Below are positions 47,901 to 57,035 of a stretch of DNA of 64,000 nucleotides, one piece after another (position 1 is the first letter of the stretch; each line of letters begins with the position of its first letter). The position numbers and the translations under genes are program-made. The notes under the pieces are model-generated. The model was not told where the DNA came from and made no database searches. It saw only the letters and a list, made by a program, of their open reading frames with translations. The DNA is from Tetrastigma voinierianum (taxonomy: Eukaryota; Streptophyta; Magnoliopsida; Vitales; Vitaceae), in the NCBI GenBank assembly GCA_016808115.1, contig JAEQBH010000286.1, positions 310,001 through 374,000 on the forward strand. Reading direction: 5' to 3'.

Positions 47901-50563
47901 TTTGGCTGGGAAGTTTGGGTGGGTAAAAGCCCTAACTATGATAAATTAAAAAAAGGCTATCGTGCAAGCAAATGCCCTTTGTGTAAGAATGCCTGAGGAA
48001 GATTTGATCACCTTCTTATTCATCAGTCGTTATGGGGTGGAAATGGGCAACCTTGTTGTCTATTCCCGGATTTCAGTGGGTTTGCCCCTATTTGATAAAA
48101 GAGGTGTTGTTAGGATGGTCTTGCTTTCCAATCAAAAAGAAAGCCAAAAATTTGTGGAAGGCAGTGCCGCTCAATTTAATTTGGGCTATTTCGAAAGCAG
48201 AGAATGTAGAGTTGCTTTTTGAGGATGTAGCTTTTCCCAAATAGAATGAAGCTATCTTGTCGTTGCTTACCTCGTAGGTTAATCCATAACGTGGAGTGTT
48301 CATCAAGCAGAATTACTTTGTGTATTCTCTAAGGGCTAGTTTTTTTTGGGCTAGGTTTTGTTTCTGTCCCTCCTCAAGCAGGCATTCTTGGCGCCCCTAT
48401 ATACTTCCTATATGCGTATGAAGTGTCCAAGCTCTTTTTTTCCTTCAATATACTGCTCAGTTTATCTTTCAAAAACAAAATGACTGATGTGATGGAGTAG
48501 GTTGTCCATTGATCCAATTCAGCAACTCCAAACTTGAGCAATCGTGTGGAACCGTTAAGACCTTATAGAAAACAAAATCGTTGCAGGAAAATGACCTTAC
48601 AATTGTATCCATGCTTCCTTGTCGAAAGTCTTTAACATAATTCCTCTCAAGAAAAAGAGGGAATTCATAAAGATACGATTTGATTCCACTTCCAGATTAA
48701 AAGCATCACCTTCACACTTATCCGTTGAAGTCCAAATTGATTTCCAAACATATATATAACAGTAAATGTTCTTTAAATTAATTTCTTTCCCAAGTCAAAA
48801 TTACTTCACAAACTATTTCATCCCCATTATCCAATAATATTATAGATTACACTGATTCAAATTTGTCAGTAACCAGATACAGAGTTAACTTCACTCCCAA
48901 TCGTAATTCACAGATCGATACACATACTGAGAGTAGAAGTTGCTAACCAAAGTGTGTATCAGAGGGGAACTATGTACCTTGAGAGGTGGAAAATGAGAAG
49001 GGTCTGCAGGTGCTGCCAAATCCCAAATGCAAATCTCACCTTCATCTGCTCCAGAAGCAAGTAGGTTTGGTGCAATTGTATTAAATTCGAGGCCACGGAC
49101 CTGAAATTTAGAATTTAAAAGAAAAAAAATTTGAATAAGCACCCAATGCCATCCCAAATGTCCAACAGCAGGAAGACACATATTGGATGAAAAATGTGAA
49201 AGAAAACTCACAGGCCCCTTATGCCTTGAGAGATGTCCAACAAGTGCGCTTTCACTTGCCTCATAGAGCTGAAAAGGAGAAAGAGAGACAGAAACTAAGC
49301 TTGGACTTTATGATGCTTTAGATATACTTTTTATTTTCATCCTAAACATGGATGATGGAATATCCATGGCTTGCTTGTTTGTGTGGATTAACAACAAACA
49401 TTTCTCATCTGAGAAGACTAAGATCCATTTTCATACAACCCAAATTAAAAAACTACACCATAGGAGACATTTTAGAAATGAGAGATCATGTGTCTCCCAT
49501 TTGTTTCTTCTGAGGCTTTAAATGCAATGCAGACTTATTGTTTAAGATACAGGATGATATAAGACTTGTACATGAAATCATAAGAATTATAACAAATTGA
49601 TAAATGGGAAAATGCAACTCCAACAAGTTTTAAATGGCCCTCACTACATAAGGTTTGCCTCTTTTTGTAATTTCTAAGCCTTCTAATACATTCTCTTTTG
49701 TTTATAAAAAAAATAAAAAAATAAATGGCCCTCACTACATATAAGAGGAAGGAAGAAAAAAAGTTTTAAAATACAGAAAAAATTTAGAGAACATTTCGGT
49801 TTAAAGTTTTATTTTTATAATAGATTTTTATCCAACATTTCATGCTTAAGGAAATGAGCAAAATTCCAAATTGCGTGAGCAAAATTCCACATTTTCTTCC
49901 CTTCTGCTATGGCATTAATTTATTTCATAAGAAAATTTCAAAGACTCTATTAGATTACACAGAATGGAAACTGATAATTGTAGTTCCTCTAAATCTACTG
50001 TACACTAAACGATTCTGGAATGATTCTAATTTCTTACAGGGCCCATCCCACTATCATCAATTCAAAAGAAACACTACACAATTGAATCTCCAATAAACTT
50101 CCAGCCCACCCACAAATCCCGAATAGAAACAAAGTTCAGAGTAAATACACGATTTACAAATTCTGAATCAAACCCAATTCAGTCCAAGAAAAAAGTACGT
50201 CACACCAATTCAAATCAATAAAACAAAGTAACAAACCAACCCTTACCGGATCAGCTTTAGTGGATTCCAAACATCAATATTGCCGTCAACGAGCCCACCA
50301 GCAATAAGCCCAAGCGCTGAATTCTTCGGACCCTGATCCGTTCTTGCCCCAGGAGAGCCGGTTAAAGCGCCTAGAACTGGGCGACTCACCAATTCAGAGA
50401 CAGAGGTCCTGATCGTCGGACTGGTGGAGCTTGAAGATTTCGAGATTCGCAGACGACCAAACGACAGATCCACCGCTCCGGCCATTGTCCCGGCCGCCAG
50501 GTAGGGCGCGTCCGGCGAGAAAGCCACGGAGGCCGATCTGCTTACGCCCTTTATGCACGCCAT
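30767..50563 (-). CDS. SEC31B: protein transport protein SEC31 homologue (SEC31B-like), about 22 exons, several frame-broken
   Basis: Outer-coat subunit of COPII vesicles: with SEC13 it forms the cage around SEC23/24-coated buds at ER exit sites. The start ATG at 50561-50563 gives MACIKGVSRSASVAFSPDAP; the stop TAG is at 30767-30769 after KRMIKTRQNVRLS. Domain order matches plant SEC31: N-terminal WD40 propeller (exons 1-9), SEC13-binding/ACE-type helical part (exons 11-16), Pro/Gln-rich part (17-20) and a conserved C-terminal helical domain (21-22). Nearly all inferred exons have GT/AG borders. Introns hold L1 fragments. Exons 1, 4, 7, 9, 13, 15 and 18-20 contain small indels or eroded stretches. 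The gene is certain; whether this allele is intact is not. The Arabidopsis homologue is At3g63460. Confidence 0.93.
31490..32780 (-). mobile_element. L1-type LINE fragment (endonuclease to RT start) in SEC31 intron 20
   Basis: Minus-strand sense. From 32775 downward: WCIGGILTLLDSNE-REG (endonuclease), then a decayed P-x-x-S-D-H-F-like motif near 32530, then 32123-32377 with KFLLKAWNKDVFARVEENKK and FKKWLVMEETSWRQKSREIW (linker before RT), then ALGLDGFTAAFWQ near 31830-31870 (RT motif). Decayed and truncated before the palm. Same orientation as SEC31. Confidence 0.8.
36205..37960 (-). mobile_element. L1-type LINE fragment (RT to 3' end) in SEC31 intron 14
   Basis: Minus-strand sense, 5' truncated. 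37683-37955 encodes VLSHLLYANDTLLFCKDNPD and LSGLKINLSKSEIFLVGGSG, the L1 RT active-site region with A-N-D-D shifted to YANDT. 36362-36574 encodes the C-terminal zf-RVT region (RAAPLFLFWIPCRERNRVTF). A T-run at 36209-36219 marks the poly(A) end, followed by the usual GGGTAAAAATAAGCATGTAT tail. Inactive. Confidence 0.82.
38360..41495 (-). CDS. SEC31B: SEC31 exons 10-14: linker and helical (ACE-type) start
   Basis: Exons: 10, 41453-41495 (GCSRIGIGENEFGA); 11, 39517-39623 (PLKAPKWYKRPAGVSFGFGG); 12, 39315-39442 (VHVHSLVTEQSLVTRSSEFE); 13, 38648-39201; 14, 38360-38452 (VVSAMVNNDLMSLVNTRPLK). Exon 13, 554 bases, carries the acidic linker and RALVVGDYKGAVAQCIAANK with MADALVIAHVGGSSLW. It has a frame break after MTTEK (near 39016, two extra bases or one missing) and one base short in SRSP(Y)LK just before its donor near 38655. 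Phases across introns 10-14 agree with one protein. Confidence 0.9.
39765..40270 (-). mobile_element. L1-type LINE 3' fragment in SEC31 intron 10
   Basis: Minus-strand sense 3' end only. 39961-40287 encodes CPMIWSLWTALVSIHGGDWV and WKAAPLCLLWAIWKERNNVI, the zf-RVT C-terminus. The poly(A) end is the T-rich stretch at 39768-39776 followed by ATCGGTAAAAGGCAGTATAT. Severely 5' truncated, as is common for L1 copies. Confidence 0.82.
42031..42145 (-). mobile_element. very short LINE 3' tail in SEC31 intron 9-10 interval
   Basis: Run of 23 T (42031-42053), then TTTTTTTTAATCGCTAAAAA and GCAATATATTGATAAAAAA, the same tail words seen at 39768-39800. Probably a truncated L1 insertion whose body is only tens of bases long. 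A second T-run/tail lies at 43638-43665. Confidence 0.55.
42959..50563 (-). CDS. SEC31B: SEC31 exons 1-9: WD40 propeller
   Basis: Exons by position: 1, 50247-50563; 2, 49212-49268; 3, 48978-49100; 4, 46476-46575; 5, 46357-46393; 6, 46121-46226; 7, 45982-46037; 8, 43215-43309; 9, 42959-43076. Landmarks: ALGLIAGGLVDGNIDVWNPL (exon 1), SESALVGHLSRHKGP (2), LEFNTIAPNLLASGADEGEI and WDLAAPADPSHFPPLK (3), RRRCSVLQWNPDVATQLVVA (6), PVKEFVGHTK (7), SWCPSDNSYLLTCAKDNRTI (8). Exons 2, 3, 5 and 6 read cleanly. Exon 1 changes frame after AGAVDLSF and returns at ALGLIAGG. Exons 4, 7 and 9 have lost several codons' worth of alignment. Exon 8 reads C-stop where C-W-D is expected. Confidence 0.88.
44914..44937. 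repeat. (TG)12 microsatellite in SEC31 intron 7
   Basis: Twelve uninterrupted TG units. It produces periodic spurious frames on both strands. Confidence 0.95.
45400..45455. repeat. compound (TA)n-(GATA)n microsatellite in SEC31 intron 7
   Basis: About 10 TA units followed by about 7 GATA/TAGA units. A likely polymorphic marker locus. Confidence 0.95.
47560..48485 (+). mobile_element. L1-type LINE 3' fragment in SEC31 intron 3, antisense to the gene
   Basis: Plus-strand sense. 48032-48244 encodes WVCPYLIKEVLLGWSCFPIK and NLWKAVPLNLIWAISKAENV (zf-RVT C-terminus). The 3' end is near 48450-48485 with TTCAATATACTGCTCAGTTT and an A-rich tail. Unlike the other intron copies, it opposes SEC31 transcription. 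Confidence 0.75.
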
Positions 50564-50720
50564 GGTGAAAGACACCTAACACTCAACGAACGAGAATAGA
50601 TCTAAGCATTTAGGAATTGAGAGAAAATTGAAGGGTTAAACTTAGGGTTTTGATCTAATTTGAGAATTGAGAGAGGGATCTGAGAGAGAGATAAAGAGAG
50701 AGAGAGGTTATGTGCAGTGT
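50564..50720 (-). promoter_or_regulatory. SEC31 5' UTR and proximal promoter
   Basis: On the coding strand this is a CT-rich leader (plus-strand GAGAGA runs at 50663-50708), typical of plant housekeeping genes. An A/T-rich TATA-like ATAAAAATG lies just upstream (about 50737 on the plus strand). The exact start of transcription cannot be read. Confidence 0.5.
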
Positions 50721-51347
50721 TCTCCTCTCAGTTTCTGCATTTTTATGGTTTTGCAAGTTATTGAGGGTTGTTAGTGCTTCCCTAGCTGAGGTCCTCCGTC
50801 TAGACCTTCTGATTCATCACAACGCCCAATCGGATGCTGCCACGTATACAACATTTTCATTTATATGAAAACTATAGTTATTCCGACCACCTAATTAATT
50901 AATAATTACTTCTCCGAAACCATAATCACTGATTTTATAAACATTTCCATGGTACTTATAGGTGTTTTATAAATTTAGAGATAAGGATGAGTTTAGAGGA
51001 GGTTCGGAAAAGCTTGAGTTCTTATAAAAACATAGTATTATAAATAGAAGCTCTAATAAAATTAATTTAATTATGTAATGTTAGTAAATAAATAAAAATT
51101 CCTCTAAGAATTTATTTGATCATATTAGAAGCCAAATCCATGATTTTGTGCTTCATGAAATCTAAAATGGTTTATTGATTTGGGCAGGAAATAAGAATTG
51201 ACCAGGTTCAAGTCTTTGGATAATATCATTATAATATTGTAAATTTAATTGAATAAAATCCATAAATTCTGCCAAAGATACTTCTATTTTTAATTTGTAA
51301 AATAAAACTTTAAAAATTTACGTGTATATTGTAACTATTGTCTGTTT

Positions 51348-51349
<2 letters not shown>

Positions 51350-51422
<73 letters not shown>
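51350..51422. repeat. (AT)n microsatellite, about 36 units
   Basis: Uninterrupted AT dinucleotides. Length is likely to vary between individuals and assemblies. Confidence 0.95.
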
Positions 51423-51425
<3 letters not shown>

Positions 51426-52794
51426 TCTCAAAATATTTAAAATTGAGGGCATAAAAAAAATTATATCTCAATGTCTTCTAAATATTATTTATGGATTATG
51501 TGTTTCATAAAATTTTTTTTTTAAATTTAAAATTTTAATTCTTAGAAATAGTTATTAAATTATTTTAATGTTTTATAAAAGGATACATATCAGCATATTT
51601 TTCACTTTGGTTTTAACTAGTTTTACTTTGCACATGCAAAGCTTTTTTAATAGTTTTCAAAAGTTAAAAATAGTTATTTTTTTAAAAGTAATTAATTTTT
51701 ATATTATCAAAAAAAAAAATTTCTTACTTATCATGTCTAGCTCATAGGTAAAACGCTCAATATTTTTCAAAAGACAAAGATAAAAAGATGAATAAAAGTA
51801 TATCGAAGCCAGCTTGGGTGAGAATCAGCTTATTTATATTATAACTAAATCGTTTATTTCCTGAGAAAATAACATATGTTTTCTTTTTCCTTTTTTTAAA
51901 AAATATAAAAGTTTTTGTTTCTTAGGTGACAGTAATTTATTTTTGAATTTTATAAAATAAAAAGTAAGTATATTCTACCTTTTAAAGAAAAAACGTTTTA
52001 TACATTGGGTATATATGTGTAGATGAATATCCCATTAAGCTTTTTCCTCTATATGACAGCATCTTTCCTTTGTAAGATTTTTTTCCCTTACATGTCTGCC
52101 ATGGATAAAGAAAGATTATTAAATTTTGAATTTTTAGGTATTGATCATTTAATTTAAAGAATTTTAACTTATATTGGATTTAGTTCTCATTCAGTTAGAA
52201 ATTTTATTGACAAGAAAAATATATAATTTGATCTCCTTCCAATTTCAATGAGAAAATGTGTTTATTTTGTCTATCAATTTTTTCAATAAGAGAATATCCC
52301 ACCATTAATTTTTTTTTTTAATTTTTTTTTTTCGAAACTGAACTTTGTAATGTTCCACATTTTGTCACATATTGAATTGCACATCATATGTTCAATGTTC
52401 ATATCTCATAAATTATCAAACCAATTTTTTTTAAACCAAGGAATCATAATTTTGATAATCAATTTAATGACAATTAATCCACCAAATTATTTTCATCTAA
52501 TAGTAATATACATAGGTCGATTTTGATTTATTATTTTCTACATTATGGTTAATGCTTAAATTTTAATTATAATTTATTATGGGGAAAATAGAGATTGAAT
52601 TTTGCATGTATGACTAAGGCCACACCATACATATTGACATTGATATTTCTATTCTTAGAGAGGACAACCATTAATTAATACTGTGATTTTAGTTAATTAA
52701 GAACTTATTTTATAGTAATCCTAAGAAGTATTTGAAGTAAAAAAAATATTTTTTTGTAAAAATATTTTTCTAAAAAATATTTTTCTAAAAAATA

Positions 52795-53125
52795 ATTTAC
52801 AACATTGAAAAATCAATTGTAGTATCTACTAAAGAAACACCTAACAACCAATTCTCTTAAAAACACTTTCAAAATAAAATATTTTCACTAAAAACACTTT
52901 TAAGTAAAATTACTATTAACTTCAATTATAATTTTAGACTACTAATTATATAATGAAATTTATTAAAATAATTTCTTATAAATGATTGAAAATCAATTGT
53001 GCATCTACTAAAGAAGCTACTACAACAACTGATTCCCTTAAACACTTCTCAAAATAAAATATTTCTTACTAAAGTATACTTTTAAGGTACCACTATTAAC
53101 TTCAATTACAATTTTAGACCATCAA
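52795..53125. repeat. local direct duplication, about 140 bp, two copies
   Basis: 52795-52935 and 52980-53125 share AAAATCAATTGT, ATCTACTAAAGAA, CAAAATAAAATATTT and CTATTAACTTCAATTA.AATT in order. About 80-85 percent similar by eye. Function unknown. Confidence 0.65.
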
Positions 53126-53465
53126 TTATGAGTAATAAAATTGAGAATCATCAAATTTCCATTTGCCAAAGATCCACGATCACATCTTTCTTATCTTTGC
53201 TCTTTATTACTTTATCATTTTATTCACTTCATCGTCAAAGGTGCTAAAGACAATTCCTTGGCTTCACTCTTAGTAATATAATTCAAAAAGGACTTTCCAA
53301 ACCCCTTTGGATTTTACTAGGGAAATAGATTTTCTTGTAGCCTACCCTCATTTTTCTCCCTTTTTTTTGTCCTCTTTTTTCATGAATATTTGCCCTTTTC
53401 TCCCTTTCTTCATTTCTGCCAAATTTTTGTTGTCTTTACGAGAATCACCTTTGGGTCTCCAACAC

Positions 53466-53584
53466 AAGGCAGTCTACCCACTAGATTACTTGGATAGGAA
53501 GTGTAACATAGAATGTATAAAACATTTTAGAGTTTGAACAACTGAATGGAATATGAAGAACATGGGACATAAATGGTAATAAAG
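53466..53584. repeat. direct repeat flanking viral relic, left copy
   Basis: 119 bp starting AAGGCAGTCTACCCA and ending GGTAATAAAG. Nearly identical to 54515-54634, with about five differences by eye. It ends exactly where caulimovirid RT sequence begins. Confidence 0.9.
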
Positions 53585-54514
53585 TATTCAGAAATTGAAA
53601 AAGGAACTCCAAGATTAATCATAAATTATAAACCTTTGAATAAGGTCTTACAATGGATTAGATATCCAATACATAATAAAAAAGACTTAATTCAAATGAT
53701 TTATAATGCTACAAAATTCTCAAAATTTGATATGAAATCTAGATTTTGGTAAATTCAGATTAAACCACAAGATAGGTATAAAACAACATTTACAGTTTCA
53801 TCTTACCACTACAAATCGATATTTAACGCCGCCCAAAAAAACGATCCTTCCTCAAATTTCAAAATACGGATTTAACGATATTTCAATGCCTTTATACTGT
53901 TTCTTCTATAAGATACATCACGACGTTCTCATATTTCTGGGCCCCCATGTATTATTACTCTCAAATATTTAAAAACCTTTCAAAAAATTGTAAGAGAAAA
54001 TGGACTAGTAATCTCTGCAACAAAAATCAAACTTTTCCAAACAAATATTAGGTTTTTAGGATTTGATATTTATCAATGGCAAATAAAACTTATACATAGA
54101 GCAATTGAATTTGCTAACAAATTCCCTGATTAAATTAAAGACAAAACTCAACTGCAACAATTTTTTGCAAGTTTAAATTATGTAGCTGATTTATCCAATT
54201 TCCAGTGATTTTAATTAAACCCCTTATTTCAACGTTGTTAAAATCACGCCCCTTTGACAAATGAACATACCTGAAATTGCCAAATGCTTAAGTCCTGCGC
54301 ATAACTTCGCTTAATCCACCCGTAAGCCTTCTTATAATGTAGACCGATGCCCAAAACATAGATACGGTGATATTAAACAAAATTTTCAAAACAAAATTTC
54401 AATCGAGATTTCACTCTGGTGTTTGGTGGTCCTCAAATGAATTACTCAACTGTTAAAAAAGAAATTTTAACCATTATTTTATACATTCAAAAATTTCAAA
54501 ATGATGTTTTTAAC
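53585..54514 (+). pseudogene. endogenous caulimovirid (pararetrovirus) RT/RNase H relic
   Basis: Plus-strand fragment of the polymerase region of a Caulimoviridae-type pararetrovirus integrated in the host genome. It begins at the RT fingers (GTPRL...NYKPLN is readable at 53597-53640), continues through FDMKS near 53720 and a palm region eroded around 53820-53940 (the catalytic Y-x-D-D motif is not readable), then thumb/connection text near 54000-54180, and ends in an RNase H segment (NYSTVKKEIL near 54440). There are several stops and frame changes, and large parts are missing, so it is inert. Genus cannot be set; the motif style suggests florendo- or petuvirus-like elements. Gypsy origin is less likely because the fingers motif is of caulimovirid form. 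Confidence 0.8.
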
Positions 54515-54634
54515 AAGGCAGTCTACCCACCTAGATTACTAGGATAGGAAGTGTAACATAGAATGTATAAAACATTTTAGAGTTTGAACAACTGAATGGA
54601 ATATGAAGAAGATGGGACATACATGGTAATCAAG
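54515..54634. repeat. direct repeat flanking viral relic, right copy
   Basis: 120 bp, second copy of 53466-53584, immediately following the viral sequence. It ends GGTAATCAAG, after which the sequence diverges. Confidence 0.9.
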
Positions 54635-54685
54635 CATTATGTTGGCTTGCAAATGTGAAATCTTCCTTAGAAAATGTATTAATAA

Positions 54686-54688
<3 letters not shown>

Positions 54689-54725
<37 letters not shown>

Positions 54726-54727
54726 CA

Positions 54728-54788
<61 letters not shown>
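54689..54788. repeat. (TA)n microsatellite with one interruption
   Basis: Two TA arrays separated by GAGCAG near 54723. It gives rise to Tyr-Ile repeat frames on both strands that are not genes. Confidence 0.95.
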
Positions 54789-54792
<4 letters not shown>

Positions 54793-55169
54793 TAAGTTTT
54801 TATGAAGACCAAGTTGTATAAAACTATAGCCTATCTTACAAATACAATCAAATTCATGCTCTTTTATTTATTTTTATGAGGTGAAGATTTGTAATTTTAA
54901 TTATTGTATAATTACTTTATCTGTGGATTTGATGAAAAATTGGATGTTGGTCTCTCATTTATAACATTATATCCAATTTCTTAATTTCTAAAATTTTAAT
55001 AAATTAAATAAATAAAAGTATGAAACTAATTTTTAAAAAAGAAGATCATAATAGAAAACAACAAGATTGATTAATTAATTTTTATTGAATATCGAAGCAG
55101 TTATATATGATTATTATAATTAGTTAAAATTCCAAAAAAAAATAATATCTTGTGCTGAGAATCAATGGG

Positions 55170-55400
55170 CATGTTTGATTCATGATTTTGAAATTTATTT
55201 TCTGTTTTCAAAAATAAGAAAAAATAAGAAAAATATGGATAACATGTTTTATTCCCATTTTTTTTTCCTGAAAAATACATAAAACATATGTAATTTTACT
55301 AAATTCAAATAATAAGAATAATTTTAAAAATTAAAATAATATCCTCTATATTTTCAAAAATCATTCTTAAGAATAATTTTAAAAACATAAATCAAACAGG
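55170..55400. repeat. MITE-like element, copy 3
   Basis: The left end ATGTTTGATTCATGATTTTG and the right end, whose complement starts GCCTGTTTGATTTATGTTTT, are imperfect inverted repeats. The interior shares TAAATTCAAATAATAAGAAT with copy 2. Confidence 0.65.
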
Positions 55401-55687
55401 CTAATGTAAGCCATCTTCAAGCTCAATTTTTACTAGCAGAAGTTGGGTAAGAGTCGGGTTCATGCTATTTATATATTAATTTTCAATGGTTTAGATTACT
55501 CTATGAGTATTTTAATGTGTGATGGAGATTGCTTCTTGGAACATATAAATACCCTATTGTGTTTGTGTTTCTCATCCAGCAATCAAAGCTAAATAATAAG
55601 CCTTGAAATTTTTTCCTAATCTTCTTCTTCTTTGAAAGATTGTGAGGTTTTCTTTAAAAGAGTGGTTTTATTCTTCCTGATAAATTA

Positions 55688-55890
55688 GGGTTTATTTGGT
55701 TCATAATTTTGAAACACACGGAGAACATAATATGATGTCATCTAAAAACTATTTTTATTATCTAAATTTAATGTTTTTTGTTCTCAATATTTTCTAGAAA
55801 AAAAAAAATTTTTGGAGCAAAACATGTTCTCCATGTTTTTCTTATTCTTCTCATTTTTGAGAATAAAAAATAGTTTCCAAAAACTGTAAA
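55688..55890. repeat. MITE-like element, copy 4
   Basis: Starts GGTTTATTTGGTTCATAATT and ends TTTCCAAAAACTGTAAAAG. Same family by its ends and the TTTTTGTTCTCAATATTTTC interior, but more diverged. Confidence 0.5.
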
Positions 55891-56184
55891 AGCCCTTAAA
55901 GTTTAGTTCTTTGTTTTCTCAATATTTGGTATCAGAACCTTAGTTGTGAGGTCTTAGGGAATTCTTAGTATTTCTTGAGGTGAGGTTTGGTTTTGGCTAA
56001 AAGTATTAATTGGTTGATGGGAAAAGGTGCAGTGGTGTGGAGGTGCGTGTCTAGGAAAGACTTATGTGATGTTTATGTTTTTTATTTAATACTGTATAAA
56101 ACTTTTTTTAAGCTTAATATTAAATAATACTTAATAATATTAAATATTATGTTATTTGTCTTTTAACATCGTAGAATGAAGAGT

Positions 56185-56660
56185 GGCGATAATGCATTCG
56201 ATTATTTCGCGCTCGTCCCGCCCCGCCTTTAATGTAACGGCCTTTTACTTAACTATAATCGGTTTCTTTTTATCGTTCAATTTATTTTCAAATCTGCATT
56301 TAGCCTTGCATTGTTATTCCCTGGCCCCGTCAGTCCCGATTATATTTTAAAAATATTTTATTATTTTATTTTATACTTCTAATATAAATACTAATAATTA
56401 TTAGAATGTTTTTTAAATAAATAATTTATAAAATTATAATATTTTTGGTTTTTATTTTTATGAAATATATTAATTTTAATATAATACAAATTAAAAACAA
56501 ATATAAAAAAATTAAAAATAAAAATAAAATATAAACAAAACAGGTTTAAAAATTTTTCCATCCCCGCCAACCGCCCCGCCCCAAATCAGATAATTTTAAA
56601 TACACGCTCAAAATCAAAAAATAAACGAACCTGACGAGATAAAGACTGCTCCGCCTCAAA
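56185..56660. repeat. repeat with GC-rich CCCGCCCCGCC ends and AT-rich core
   Basis: Two GC islands, CGCTCGTCCCGCCCCGCC (near 56210) and CCGCCAACCGCCCCGCCCC (near 56566), flank about 300 bp that is over 85 percent A/T. The contrast is striking against the surroundings. It resembles a dispersed plant repeat rather than a promoter, but there is no second copy in the window. Confidence 0.4.
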
Positions 56661-57035
56661 CTCACTGGCTATACCTACCAATGAGCGTTTATTAGCCCTT
56701 CTTATTAGGTAATAATAGAGTTTTTTACTTTTTTTTCAATTCAGAATTTTTTTAAAAAATTTAAACAATAAGTCGTGAAAATTTGAGTGTCCATTGTGAT
56801 ACAGTACTTGTCATCGAGAACGCCCCCATCAACTAACTAAAATTTCCATATATAACACAGGTTGAAGAAAGCAAAATCTAAGTAGTTGGACAAGATCTTA
56901 GTTTAGTTAGTTCCTTAATTTTCACTAAGAAAGCAAATTAACCTTATAAAAGGAAGGAACGATATCGATCGAGCTGAAAGAAAGAAGTCACTGATCAAAA
57001 TTATCATCATCAAGGCATGCAGTTCATGAGCTCAA

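Larger units (their letters stand above)
50780..53465. other. AT-rich intergenic region
   Basis: No coding or RNA gene recognised. It contains a long (AT)n array (51350-51422), several poly-T/poly-A tracts, and a local duplication (52795-52935 and 52980-53125). Open frames here cross simple repeats. Confidence 0.5.

Noticed and set aside
51322..51510. Open frame of Tyr-Ile repeats
   Set aside because: Translation of the (AT)n microsatellite; the same is true of frames at 54539-54821 on both strands.
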